A stretch of 64,000 nt of DNA from Ficedula albicollis (lineage: Eukaryota; Chordata; Aves; Passeriformes; Muscicapidae): assembly GCF_000247815.1 (NCBI RefSeq), contig NC_021681.1:18195040-18259039 (forward strand), in the 5' to 3' direction. This document shows positions 1 through 30,008 of this stretch, one piece after another (position 1 is the first letter of the stretch; every line of letters begins with the position of its first letter). The translations under genes were made by a program, and so were the position numbers. Below the pieces are notes generated by a model, which saw only the letters and a list, made by a program, of their open reading frames with translations, ran no database searches and had not been told where the DNA came from.

Positions 1-613
1 ATTTCTTATTTCCTTCTTATCTCTATTTCTGTTTCCCAGAGAAGATACATAAGCCTTTCTCAATGACAGCCAAAATGACAAAATAAATCAATAGCCAAAA
101 AAGCAACAGAATAAAAATGTCTTTAGCTGGTAAAACTGGTATCCAGGCACACATGCACTGTCCCAGAAGTCTTTAACACTGGCATTTTCCCTACTTGATG
201 AATGTCAGATTAACAACAGACACTTCTCACAGGTTATCAACAAATGGATAAGAGGCAACAATTGTAAGCTGCAGGAAGGAAAACTCTGACTATACATAAG
301 GCTAAAAAAAATCATGGAGAAAGTTGTTAAGTACTAGAATGGCTCAGAGAGGTTGTGGAATATCTGTCTTGGTGATACACAGAATGCAGTTGAAAATTTG
401 AACTTTCAGTTTTGCCTTGAGCAAGTGGCTGGGGAAAATGACCTCCAAAGATCCCTTCCAGTCTGAACCCTTTCTATGCTTGTCAGCTCTGAAAAACCTT
501 AATAGAGAACTGGGGAAGCTTCATTAAAGATTAAACACATAGACCTCCAAAAAAATTTCCTTCAATCAAACTTCTTGTCTACAAACTCTTTTTTACTTGC
601 ACTTCTCTTCCAG
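1..613 (+). other. HRG intron 1 (3' part); no other feature seen
   Basis: The sequence before the first recognisable HRG exon has no splice-flanked coding segment resembling HRG exon 1 (signal peptide and start of cystatin domain 1). It is read as the end of intron 1, closing with the acceptor cttccag at 607-613. I see no repeat or RNA gene in it. Confidence 0.6.
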
Positions 614-3600
614 GGAAATTCAACGGTCCTCTACTTAACTTTGGATGTGCTGGAAACTGAATGCTCTGTCTTATCCAGAAGACACTGGGAGTCCTGTGAA
701 TACAGTGACACTTATCCAATGGCAAGCACTGTCATCTGCACCAACTCATACACCAATAATGCACTAACGTGACCTTCATCTGAACTGCCCAGAAATTTGT
801 GTCACAAAACCTCCAAGTGAAGACTGGGCTTTAATATGGCTCATTCTAACCCAACATCTATCTAATTCTAGAATTGTTAAACATATGCTAAAGATTTGGG
901 AAAGAACTGACTCTTCAAATAAGTATAGCTTTATTTAACTTCTTGTCTCAAAGGGACGATACTCCACATTCCACTGCTTGCAGCAGAACTTATGTTTTAA
1001 GGATAATTTGCTGATGACTAAAGGGCACTAGAAATTATTTTTTAAGAATGTTCCTGGTATATGAGCCAGAAATACCAGAGGTATATTTTGTCAGTTTCCT
1101 GTCATAACATTTGAGGTGTGACAATGTGAAATATTGGTAGTGTCAGCACGCAAACAATATACAGCAATACTTGTCCTTTCTCTTGCACTCCAATGATGAG
1201 AACTCCCAGTCCAAAACTTCTGTTGTGATACTATGTTGTGATACTATAACAAAACATAAAGTAGAAAAGTCAGGAGGAGAGAAGAGAAAGCATTTATTCT
1301 TTTATTTTAAATGGAGAAAAAGAATGGATGAAAATGTCTATCCACTTTTGACATAGATTTGTGTAACCTGGCATTCTAACTTCCCCTGCCATCTTGTTTT
1401 ATCCTACCCTACATAAATATCAGGACGACTAAGAAAGCTGGTTCAGTTTTCCACTGTCTACTCAATTGTGCAAACTGACAATTAAAATAAAAGCTCTTGT
1501 AGAGAGAGATCCCATTTTATCTGAAGACAAATTTGGAGTGGTACCTGATCAAACATTCCATTAATGACCACATCTGTTATTCTTAGAGGTACTGCACATT
1601 AAAAGGAGGTATAATTTCTATGATCACCTACATCCAATTAAATCCAGGGAAAATAACATCGTAATCATGTATTCTTTTTTCCTCTCAGGACTTTGGACAA
1701 TGTAAGATTATCACATATACAAACCATCTGCTGAAGAAACCTCAACTATATGGATTTAATTGTACATTAAGTCCAGGTAAAATAACCACTGCTGTATGCC
1801 AATGCATACCTTAAACCAGCCCTCATACCAGAGTCTGTACACTACCAGTGTATGAAAACCGTAACAGATTCATTCATCTGCTTGTAATTCATATTTTAGA
1901 TAATTCAAATGGAATGTTAAGAATGAGTAATAGAATTAAAGTTACCCTACTCCTCTAAACCAGACTTTATTGATGTCAGATGATATCACCATTCCAGTCT
2001 ACCAAAATATGATAATGAATATCAGAACAAATGTAAACTTGGGAAGACTGCACGTTTGGGGTGGTAAGATTCTAAGGTGATTTATAAGAATATCCGTTTT
2101 GATGGGTTTGGGGTTTTTCACATTACAGGACAAACCCATATTTGTGGAGCGAGGGACAGGTATTTCACTTCCAAGGAAATGCTGCATTTAAGTTTCTTAT
2201 TATGAGTTCACATTAAAGGCATGGACACACTCCCAAGAGTATTAATATCCACTGTAATACTAGTAATTTTTTTTTTCACAGTTCCATCTGATGTAGTAGA
2301 ATGCAAAGATTGTCCTGTGAAACTTGAAGCTTTAGAAGTCACAGAGCAACATAAAGATATTGCTGAAAAGGCCCTGAAGAAATTCAACAGTGAAGGTAAC
2401 CACACAAGCAACTTTGCTGTGGATAAAGTTGAAAGAGTTATAAAGATGGTAAGTGGCATTTTCTCCTAGAATTACTTAGAAATTACACAATTTTGTGAGC
2501 AGCTCTAAGACCATGGGATCAGAACTCAAACTCTTCTAGGATCACATCTAAGTTGAAGGTCCTACTTGAGCAAACAATTGTTATCAACTTCAATGTAGGT
2601 GTGTGAAAGCAAAAGGATTTCTCATTTGCTAAAGAACAGTGGCAGTGTGATGGCATTCAGAATTCAAGGCCTTCTTTGTGTACATATTTTAATTTTGAAT
2701 GCCTGTTTACCTATCATGACATACATGAGTTTATTTACTACTGAGCAGACTTTGAGATGGACAGTCATGTATTATCACAGCCACATATTTCGTCAGTTGC
2801 AGACAGACAATTTTTTACTCTTAGAATATTTAGCACATAGGTACAACAAATAGTAGAACATGCTCAACATCATTTTGATTCTTGCTGCAGAGCAAAGCAG
2901 TACTCTGAGAATGGGAGGTGAATTTGTGCTGTAACCCTTGAAGAACTTCTGGGTCTGCTAAATATCTACATATCTAAGTGAAGTCAACATGAAGACATCC
3001 TTTGGGTGACCTGAAGTATATTAATAACAAAATTTCTTGTTGGTAGATACTTGGAGACTCACTTAAACAGCACAGGATCATTCTGCCAGCATATGTGTCA
3101 GCTCAGGACACCTCTGTAATGAGGTCCCATGGCTCCCACCATAATACATGTTGATCTTGGAAACTGCCTGAATGATAGCATGCCAAACCCACCTCCCTGC
3201 AGCTTTTAATATCGCTCAGAAACCTGTCAGTGTCCAGCACTGTAGCCCTGTGCACAATGTATCCCTACTGCCATTTAAAAAGGGATTGTTTTCACATTGC
3301 CTGGCTTCATGTGTTACTCCCCAAACACTTTGTTTTTACACTTCACCATCTTCAACTACAGCAACACTTTGCATTGTACCACTGATTTTAACACTCAGAA
3401 ACTATGAACTACAATAAAAAAGCATACCATCAAGTATGTGCATGCACTTTTAACCAATTTAGTTAAACTAGTAAAACTCATGTGTGCACACATGCTAAGG
3501 ACACCTTCAACACAGACTTGGAATAAAAGTACTGCTATAGTTGGAAATTAAAATGAAACACCTCTTTATGGATTTTAATAGGATCACAAAGGCTTTCTCC

Positions 3601-6600
3601 CGTATTCATATGGAGTAAGGCCTTCTCAATAACTAATGCCCTTGACAACAGAGAAAGCAACACTCTCACAGTAACTGGCAGAGTTTCACCTCAAATCAAC
3701 ATCAGCACTGTAATACTATGCACTCTCATCTCTGGAAAGGGATGGTTGCCATCCAATAGATCTGTTTACTTTCACAGGAGAAGCAGTTCAGTTTAAGGAG
3801 AAGACTCTAAGGACACTACTTCCTAAAAACACAGGCTGTAAAAGTAACAGATTCTATAACACACACATACTAAACAAAGAATTAAAGCAAGTGTTCCTGG
3901 AAACTGTAAGGGTGTGAGATATAAATTATCTAACCTCTTTCTCTTGCTGAATATGTTATGTGCATGAACATTTCAACAGGACAAGTAAGGCAAGCATGAG
4001 GTAGATGGGATTTTGACAATAAGATGATGTACGGTTGCTCTGAAAATTACAAGATTTTAAATACACCCAGTTACCACTTCTTCTTTGTCCTCTTGGTTTC
4101 AGACTGCCTCCCGTGAAGGTCACATTTTAGGATTCTCTGTAAAAGAGACCAACTGTTCCAAATCTATGCAGGAAACAGATCAGGCACTGGAATGTGATTT
4201 TCTGCATGACTGGCATGCTGTAAGTAAAATCTTAGAATGAGAACTGATATAATGGGTGGTACCAGGAGGATTCTACCAATATATTTTCAAGTGTTTATTA
4301 TAAGCACGTACCCAAACTCAAAACTAAAAATCCAGCATGTCCAAGCCCAGATCCTAATTTTACAGCTACTCCTTTATCTTTTATAAGGAAACAGTCTGAA
4401 CTCTCAAATATTAATGTAACTGGAATTTGGCATGCAAAAGGCCTAGAGTTTTTCAGGTTGTATCTGGCTTTTGCATTCAAATTGTGGCCAATCCCTAGCA
4501 AATTATACATGCTATGCCCATAAAAACTTTTACACCAATATGAGTCATAGAAAAAAAAAAATACATGTCTTATGTCATCTCAGTGAGCTCAGGGTCACTT
4601 TTTTCTCTGCTGCAGAGGAATGGAGAGTGGAATAATTCAAGCTTATCTGCAGAAAACTATCAAAGTATTCTCTTCACCCCATTTTTCCATTACTATAATA
4701 GTCTACACCAAAGAAACAGCTATGCAAGATCTCATAATTTCAGAATAAATTATCCCCCAGAAACTAAATTGAAATAACTAAATAAAACATGGAAAAAATA
4801 AAATACATAAAACTTTTTGTTTATATACATACATCACCTTCTCTGGCTTTTTATACTCCAGAAGACTGGAAAAGTTGGTGAATTAACTGTTAAGGGAACC
4901 ACAAGTTCGCTAGAACAAAGCACAAGGCAGATGGCTATAGAGGGTCTGAATTCTGTTCTCAGTGCTGCCATCGCTGCTGTTTGTGTGTAAAATGCCATTA
5001 CCATTTGTAGTCACCGATTGTAATGGGCTACTAATAGCCCTCACAAATATCAAGATAAAGCATCCAGTACAGAGAGCACACACAACCCGTCACCTGAGTT
5101 GTGTGCTCTTTCACATGAGCAATTCCACACACAATGACTGGACAGCAGGAGAAAGTCACAGTAACCAGGATGCTAAGGGAAGTAATGTAAAAAAATTACA
5201 ACAAATTGCTTTTTAAAAAATAAATGGAAGAAAGCTCTGCCTTGAGCTTTGTCTGAAGCAGCATAGCTAGACATTGCCAAGTTTTGAGAGCTTCGTGCCT
5301 TGAGCTTTGTCTGAAGCAGCATAGCTACACATTGCCAGGTTTTGAGAGCTTCAAGCAGAATTACAGAATAGTCCAATCTGAACAGATGTTTGACAAGCAG
5401 AGACACTAAAAAAAAAAAAAGGAAGAAAAATCAGACACCCAAGGGTACTTATTTTGGAGGCATCAGTAGCTGGCCAATCTCTCAGATACCAAAAGGGAAG
5501 CAAGATGCAGAGTACTAGCCCTCTAGGTGTACATGGCAAAGTGCACCTAGAGTGCGTCACACTCTAGATGAAGAACCCTCAAAAAGAGCCCTCAGAAATG
5601 GACATATTTTAATCATTATTAATCACTGACAAGCATTGGTTGGAAGGCTAACTGGCTAAGTTACGTGAACACAGGTCAAAGGAATAGCCTAACTTCTAAA
5701 ATGTTGAACATTCAGTAGTTTGTATTAATTCCATCACAAGAACCCAGATGTGCATTGTGGGCTTTTTTCCTTGTCTTTTGCTTAGCACACCGGATTCTGC
5801 AAGGCAAGGATCATCAGTGATGCAGATGAAGCTGATGGAATAGATATAAACTGTGAAATCTACCATCCCTGGGTATGTACTCAGTTAAGGACACATCTCT
5901 GGGTGTATCCTCATGCAGGTTACAGCAACCTTGCTCAGTCCAGACTGGCAGATGATCGTAACATTCATGCCAATTTTCTATTGCCTGGGTGTGATGCAGC
6001 ACATCAGTACAGACTGACCTGAAAGTCCTAGGTCAGTCAAAGGACAAATCAGAATTGAGCTGTCCCTACTACTCCTTCCAAGTGTGTTTTCTCTCAGTTC
6101 AATCACTTGACTAAGTGTGAGTAGAGATTGGCAAACAAGTTCAAAGAAATTTTAGAAAGCAAGAGAAGGGGAGATGATCATTATTATATTTGGTATTCCA
6201 GTTTATATCACAACAGCTACTCCAGTGTGGATTTATTTTGTTTTGATCTACCACAAATATTTCTCAGCTGGTTATATAATTTTGACATGGTGTACTGTTT
6301 CCAGCAGATTTTCAGTAACTTGGTATTTTATTATCTACTCCTTCTCCTCCATCGTGAAAAAATGCAGATTTTTTTTTTCCTTAAAGATAATCAGAGTTAT
6401 GAATGCAAACCTACTAACTCTCATCTCTCTCTTTCTCATAAATTTCTTCTGCCCTATCAACACCTGATTAATACTTCCTCCCTGGTGTTTTCATAAACAG
6501 CACCATGGCTGTGGGCGAAGGGGGAAATATCCACACAGACATCCCCATTATCATCATCATTTTGGTCACAGACATCGCCATAAGCATCACCACAGACATG

Positions 6601-7292
6601 AATGTCCTCCCTCTTCTCAGTCCAGACCTGAAGACCCTGAGCATAATCCCAAATCCAACAAGGAAGATCAAGATGGCAACGAAGAACATTCTTCTCCCCC
6701 TCCTCCCCATGATGAACCAGACCACCACCATCCTACTCCACCTCCTCAGGGAACAGATCACGACCACCCTCCTCACCACCATGGACCACCCTGTCCTCCT
6801 CCCCACCACCAAGGACCAGATCACGACCACCCTCCTCACCACCATGGACCACCTTGTCCTCCTCCCCACCATCACGACCACCCTTCTCACCACCATGGTC
6901 CCCATCCTCATGGCCCAGGTCACCACCATCCTCCTCACCATCATGGACCACGCTGTCCCCCTCCTCCAGGACATCCTCCTCATCACTGTCATCACTATCA
7001 CAGACATCATCACAACAAGACAAGCATACCAGGAAAGTATTTTCCATGCCATGTAACAGGAGCTGTCTATCGCATCCCAGTTCTAAGCCAGCAGGATTCT
7101 CTCACACCTCCCACTGCAAACTTTCCTGAACTATCCCAATGCAACCTTCACTTTTGCAGCATTGGCTCAGAACTAAAGGAAACGGCAGAAGTTCCAGGCT
7201 TTCCAGATCATCCTACACAATCAGAATCATGCCCTGGAAAACCTAAATTTGACCTTCCAAAAATTTTGCCTTTATTTCCTCATAGTCAATGA
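614..7292 (+). CDS. HRG: histidine-rich glycoprotein, 5'-partial (exons 2-7)
   Basis: HRG is a liver-secreted plasma glycoprotein that binds heparin, plasminogen, divalent metals and immune complexes. Coding exons seen: 614-721, 1689-1776, 2282-2448, 4103-4219, 5786-5872 and 6501-7292 (stop TGA 7290-7292). Phases join cleanly into about 452 residues. Exon 2 opens with GNSTV and contains CSVLSRRHW, close to human HRG. Exons 2-3 complete cystatin domain 1; exons 4-6 form cystatin domain 2 (CKDCP, NCSK, NCEIYHPW) without the inhibitory QVVAG motif, as expected for HRG. Exon 7 (263 codons) holds a His-rich start, a Pro/His region with CPPP repeats, then the conserved C-terminal FPCHVTGAVYRIP and SESCPGKPKF. 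Donors are GT except exon 2, which appears to use GC (722-723). Exon 1 is outside the window. The gene sits upstream of its paralogue KNG1 in the same orientation, as in mammals. Confidence 0.93.
5239..5354 (+). repeat. 58-bp tandem duplication in HRG intron 5
   Basis: Copies 5239-5296 and 5297-5354 differ at only a few bases (for example tagac/tacac and ccaag/ccagg). It is one of many such short direct duplications in this window. Confidence 0.85.
6756..6910 (+). repeat. HRG: 63-bp coding repeats in HRG exon 7 (His/Pro-rich region)
   Basis: Two adjacent 63-bp units (6756-6818 and 6819 onward) and a shortened third encode D-H-D-H-P-P-H-H-H-G-P-P-C-P-P-P-H-H type motifs. The His/Pro-rich region of HRG binds zinc and heparin and is the fastest-evolving part of the protein. 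Here each unit carries one CPPP cysteine, so the cysteine count scales with repeat number. The flanking His-rich stretch at the exon start (HPHYHHHFGHRHRHKHHHRH) is a separate cluster. Confidence 0.75.
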
Positions 7293-7664
7293 AAACAACA
7301 CATGGAGAAGTGTGAAAAGCATTCAGTTTCTAGGAAGGAGAATCACTGAAAATAATCATTAAGTATTTCAACTTGCTTCTTCATCCTGGCTTTCTCAAGC
7401 TCCACTGTAACTGAAAGGCTCAAAATTCTGAGTCCTTCAGATAATGGGAATGGGTAAAAACCTCCCCAGAAAACAATGCTCCTTCAGTTCTAACAAAAAG
7501 GAAAATTCTATAATAGTGCAAATTAAGATCTAAAATCTTTCATTTTTTCATCATTCATAATTATAATGTACTTCTCCAAAGAATCTGACCTAGATGAAAT
7601 TTGACTGCTTCCCATAAAAAGTAATACATGACACTGCATTCATGCTTTATACAGATTTAAAGAA

Positions 7665-7670
7665 AATAAA
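7665..7670 (+). promoter_or_regulatory. candidate HRG polyadenylation signal AATAAA
   Basis: This is the canonical AATAAA about 370 nt after the HRG stop codon. It is followed within about 25 nt by a T-rich stretch. No transcript evidence is available here. Confidence 0.5.
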
Positions 7671-7692
7671 AACATGCAAGTATTTTTTTCTT

Positions 7693-7712
7693 CCCCCCCC
7701 CCCCCCCCCCCC
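7693..7712 (+). repeat. poly-C tract (20 nt)
   Basis: An uninterrupted run of 20 C just past the HRG 3' end, flanked by T-rich sequence. It is short compared with the two giant C runs in this window (11418 and 47629) but has the same strand orientation. Confidence 0.9.
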
Positions 7713-8681
7713 TTTTCTTGACACAGTCGGTTTTGTTTGTTTGTTTTTTACTACACATAATTAGCTACCAGATATTGAACTAGAAATTATATTAAAAATT
7801 TAAGCTATTCCACACAGCAAGCTCTAGCATAAATTGACTAATGGTGTTTGGGTTAGCACTGTTATCTAGAAGAGGTCTGAGAACTGTTAATGACTTGCTG
7901 TCTCACTGCAGGGTGGCCTGCACAGGTGCTTCTATCGCTACAGCTGCTGGTGGTGATACACAGAAATATTGCAGTCAAGGACAGCCCTTCTCAAGTAGCT
8001 CATAATTGCTCTCAGGGGAAGAGAAAAGCAGATGCATGTAATAACTCTTTCATGTAAATGTTTTCTTTATTGCTGAACCTTCCTCACTGGAAACTGAGTT
8101 GGGAGGAGCAGGAAGAAAGAATAGTGGTGCCTCTTTATATTCCAGCCCCCTTCAAGGTCGAGTCCATTCAGACTGTCCAGGGACCAGAAAGTTGGTTCAG
8201 AACAGCTATGTCATAAGCAAGAACATGGGATTAATCTCAAAAAAGTTAGTAATTTGATCATCCAAATAGCTTTTTAATGGCATAAAGTGAAATACAGTGC
8301 AAGTGCCACATTGAAGAAAAAGAAACAAAATGACGACTCAGTGTGACTGAGTGGAGATTGACTAATTTTTAAAAGTCTCTTATCATGTATGAACAAACTT
8401 ATTTCTGGTGCAGTTTATCCATGGTCTCTAAAATGCATTTTCTTTAATCAAAACTTGTAGCAAGTGTGGTGAGTGGCCCTAGCTGGGTGCTCTGTCACTG
8501 CCCTTCTCAGCCAGACAGGGGTGAGAAAATATAGCAGAAGGCTCATGGTCAAAGTAAGGACAGAGAGATCACTCACCAAATATCATCACAGTCAAAACTG
8601 ACTGGACTTGGGGAAATTGGTGTATTGCTAATCAAAGTAGAGTAAGAGAATGAGAAATAAAATCAAATCTTTAAAATACCT
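7713..8681. other. HRG-KNG1 intergenic sequence, nothing recognised
   Basis: Read on both strands: no splice-flanked coding segment, RNA gene or recognisable mobile element. It ends at the target duplication of the solo LTR. Confidence 0.4.
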
Positions 8682-8687
8682 TCTTCC

Positions 8688-9515
8688 TGTGGGAGCCCAG
8701 AGTATTCCTCTGGCTTCCCTGGGAGGGTTTAAGACTCACCTGGTGGTTCCCCAAAGACCCTTGAATGAGACCCAGGTGTCTCAGGGGCTGGATTTAGCTC
8801 CTTGGAACAATTTGCCAACATTGAGAGAAGAAATGCAAGCTGCAAAAATAAATAGAGTGTAAATTGGGTTGCTAGAATGTAGAATAAGTAGATTTTTTAA
8901 ATGTTTATATTAAGGGGCTTGTGGCCAACATGGAAAATTTGGGGCATGGATACTTCTTCCTCCTTCTTCTCTGTGTCATCCATCCTGGGTAACATGCTCC
9001 AACATTGAGAGAAGAAATGCAAGCTGCAAAAATAAATAGAGTGTAAATTAGACTGTTAGAATGTAGAATTAGCAGATTTCTAGAATGTTTGTGATAAGGG
9101 ACACGTGGCCAACATGGAGAATTTGGGGCATGGATACTTCTTCCTCCTTCTTCTCTGTGTCATCCATGCTGGGTAACATGCTGTCACTTTCAGATTGGAT
9201 GTGAACAAAGCTAAACCATTTAACAAAATTGTATTGTATTGGGAGTCATTTAAAAATACCTAGTACGTAATTTAGACTATAAAAGATAAGTCCTGCCTCT
9301 GCCAGGCAGATTCTGCCTTGGACGTCTGGCGAGCAGAGCGCTGTTCGCTGGACAAAGCATTCCTGAGATAAGGAACAATAAACAACCATAAAACCCTCTA
9401 AGAACAGCCTCCTGCAGTCTATCATCGGCAGGCCTCAGAAAGAGCTGGGATCCAAACCACCTGCGTGTCCTCCAGAGGTGATCTCAAGTCTAAGGAGACA
9501 CCTCGGGTTGTGACA
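8688..9515 (+). mobile_element. solo LTR of an endogenous retrovirus (class II/ERVK-like by target-site size)
   Basis: The element starts TGTGGGAGCC and ends GGGTTGTGACA, giving the TG...CA inverted ends of a retroviral LTR. It is flanked by a perfect 6-bp direct repeat, TCTTCC, at 8682-8687 and 9516-9521. A 6-bp target duplication is typical of class II (ERVK) elements. Inside are a TATA box (TATAAAA 9278-9284) and a polyadenylation signal (AATAAA 9377-9382) in the right order on the + strand. About 184 bp of U3 is tandemly duplicated (copies from about 8817 and 9001), so the LTR was shorter originally. No gag/pol/env remnants adjoin it, so it is a solo LTR left by recombination. Confidence 0.75.
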
Positions 9516-9521
9516 TCTTCC

Positions 9522-10345
9522 CACTCCTCCCTTCTTCCCAGGCTTAAATTTACTCCTGATTTTCTCTACCTTCTCCCCAGTTGATGCAGAGGGACGGGAA
9601 TGGGAGTTGCAGCAAGCTCATCTCATGTTGCTTCTGCCCCTCTGTTTTCCTCAGGATAAGGACTCCTTACACTCTTTCCTTGCTCCAGCCAAGGATCCCT
9701 CCCATTAGAGGCAGTCCTTCATGAACTGCTCCAGTGTAGGTCCTTTCCATGATGTGCAGTCCTTTAGGAACAAACTGTTCCAGCATGGTGCACTCACAAG
9801 TTCTGCCAGTAAATCTGCTCCAGCACAGGCTTCCACAGGGTCCCAGCCTCCACTGGGCATCCACCTGCTCCGGTGTGGGGTCCTCCATGAGCTGCAAGTG
9901 GATCCCTGCTCCACCACCAACCTTCAGGGGCTGTAGGGGCACAGCTGCCTCACCATGGTCTCTTCCATAGGCTTCCATAGGAAAATCTCTGCTCCACAGC
10001 AGTTCCTTCCATACATTCTTCATGGGCCATGGGGTTTGCATAGCTGTTTTTCTCACATGTTCTCACTCTCCTGTCTCCTGTTTTTTGCCAGTTTCTTTTT
10101 TTTTTTTTTCCTTCCCTTTCTCCACTATGTTATCCCAGAGGCACTGATGGACTCAGTCTTGGCCAGAACCTGATCGCCACTATGTTATCCCAGAGGCACT
10201 GATGGACTTAGTCTTGGCCAGAACCTGATCTGTCTTGGAGCTGACTGGCATTGGCTCTATTTGACATAGGAGAAGCTTCCAGCAGCTTCTCACTGAAGCC
10301 ACCCCTGTAATCCCCTGCTATCAAAACCTAGCCACACAAACCCAA
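9522..10345 (+). mobile_element. older avian LTR-like dispersed repeat (TguLTR5-type by recall)
   Basis: The sequence carries degenerate internal motifs around 'ctgctccag' and 'gggtcctcca', 'ctgctcca' repeats, and a 3' end resembling 'ttggccagaacctgat ... cacacaaaccca'. I recognise this layout as a very common avian LTR/ERVL-type repeat, from memory rather than a search. It has no intact ORF; open frames at 9667-10056 are shadows of the repeat. A 55-bp unit is duplicated inside it (10122-10176 and 10177-10231). The younger solo LTR ends where this repeat becomes recognisable, suggesting nested insertion. Boundaries are approximate. Confidence 0.45.
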
Positions 10346-11065
10346 AACAGCAATACACAGCTGGAACACAGGAGTCAAGGCAATCCCAAGGTGTTCACAG
10401 ATCCAAAGGAAAGTTATTTGGTGCCAAACACAGGAGACAAGCACCAGATGTTCTCAGCCAGCTCCAATCCTGGCTTGACCAGACTCAGATGACCGTGTTC
10501 AATCCTTTGTTCTTGGGTGTCACATATCTGTAACAATAACAAAGCACTATGACCACTGACAATCCATGGTCCAGGCAGTCTCCACATGGCAGCAGAGATG
10601 GACTTTCCAATAGGACCATGAAGGACAAGGTCTATCAAGTGCTATTGAAAGGTTACGTGACATTCAACCATATGCATCTGTCCAAAGACTTTTCAAACAT
10701 GTTCTGAGTACTATAGTTCTTAGAACTGTAGCAGTCAGAACACTAGACAGATCTATAAAATTTACAAGGTTGTTGTCCAAAACTTCATTGCCACTGTGAC
10801 CTTCTTGGGTGTTTTATTTAAGCCTTGTAAAATTCATTCTCAGTTGTAGTTTAGGTGTTAAGAAGCTACAGCCACTTCCTTCTCCTTTGCTTTGCCTAAA
10901 CTGGTCCCCAGCTGCAGCTATTTATCCTGTTATCTTGATGGCAGGTGGATAACCTTAGTGTCATTCTGGTGAACAAACAAAGTTTATTTAGATAAACTCA
11001 GAAGTTTATTTGCAGTATAAACAGGGTATGATGAGAACCAACCAACCCCAGCAAACCACTCATTC

Positions 11066-11183
11066 TGTTTACTTAACTATTGCTCGTGAAAAGCAGAAGA
11101 GGTGACTAAAATCCTGTCAGGCATTCCTTTTCCATTTGGTTTTTAAAGAGCCTTCTAATTCAGGGGGCCTTTTTCATCCAATT
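11066..11183 (+). promoter_or_regulatory. KNG1 proximal promoter and 5' UTR region (putative)
   Basis: Within 120 nt upstream of the KNG1 start codon there is a forkhead-type TGTTTAC (11066-11072), consistent with liver expression, and a TTTAAA-like weak TATA at about 11142. The transcription start is inferred near 11170; nothing confirms it. Confidence 0.3.
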
Positions 11184-28997
<17,814 letters not shown>

Positions 28998-29766
28998 TTC
29001 AAACATTGTAGGTTCCTTTTCAAAATGTTACATAGAAAATAAGAAGAATACTGCCTTTTGAAATGTATAAAAAAAACGAAGAGGCAAAAGCTCATATTCT
29101 GTTAACTGTAATACTCAAGTAGGTCACCAGCACTTCTGGGGACCTAAGACCATATGGCAATACTGTGTATTTGCATATATTTGCAAATATGTAAATCAAT
29201 GTAACTCATCTGCCTCAATTTTCTATAAGCACAAACTGAATCACTGCATCAAATCCTACTGTACTATATTTAAAACAATGGCAGAAAGAATTTCACAGAT
29301 TACATGAAGAATCTCAACCAAATATGGGTAAAACAGAAGACAATATAGAACAAGGGAGCCTCTCTTAGATATGTGAAATAATTTTTCTCTAATTTACTGC
29401 AGTGGATCATTTAAAGAACAAAACAAAACAAAGGAACCTTTTTACCTGCTAATTTCTTTAAACAAATAAATATTGCCACCAGTCTATCACTAGTGGTTGT
29501 TCTGTTGGATGAGATAACAGGGATAGCTAAAAGAATCCTAAATAAAGCAGGTTTATTATTCCCTATATATATTATGTTAACTACCTACAGAAGCACATTG
29601 ATTAGCAGATTTTCATTCAGCAGAGATACACAAATACTACAGATCAGATGACAAAATTACAAACTCTTGAGACACCTAAAATCTGTGTGCCTTCTTCCCT
29701 TATTAGGTTGTGCATAATTTTGGGATTGGACTGATTTTTCTCTTCTGGGTATCTTCAAAGGCTGAG

Positions 29767-30008
29767 TTTTTGGTTCAATGCATTAGCTAAAAAACATCAA
29801 ATATTTCTTGAAAAATAAAATATGTTTTCACTCTGTATGGATGCAATAACTTATTCTGCTGAAAAATGCAAACAAACCCACACGGCCGTTTTGGTTCAAT
29901 GCATTAGCTAAAAAACATCAAATATTTCTTGAAAAATAAAATATGTTTTCACTCTGTATGGATGCGATAACTTATTCTGCTGAAAAATGTAAACAAACCC
30001 ACATGGCC
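29767..30008 (+). repeat. 121-bp tandem duplication downstream of KNG1
   Basis: Two copies of an AT-rich block ('ggttcaatgcattagc' at 29772 and 29893), with a few mismatches. Confidence 0.88.

Noticed and set aside
6468..7129. ORFs of 91-194 codons on both strands over HRG exon 7, rich in T/L, M/V/R, D/E/G or S/P
   Set aside because: Shadow frames of the His/Pro-coding repeats. The true frame starts at 6501, joins exon 6 in phase 0 and ends in the conserved HRG C-terminus.
9667..10173. Overlapping ORFs (71-129 codons) between HRG and KNG1
   Set aside because: They lie in a degenerate LTR-like repeat and are open on both strands because of the repeat composition.
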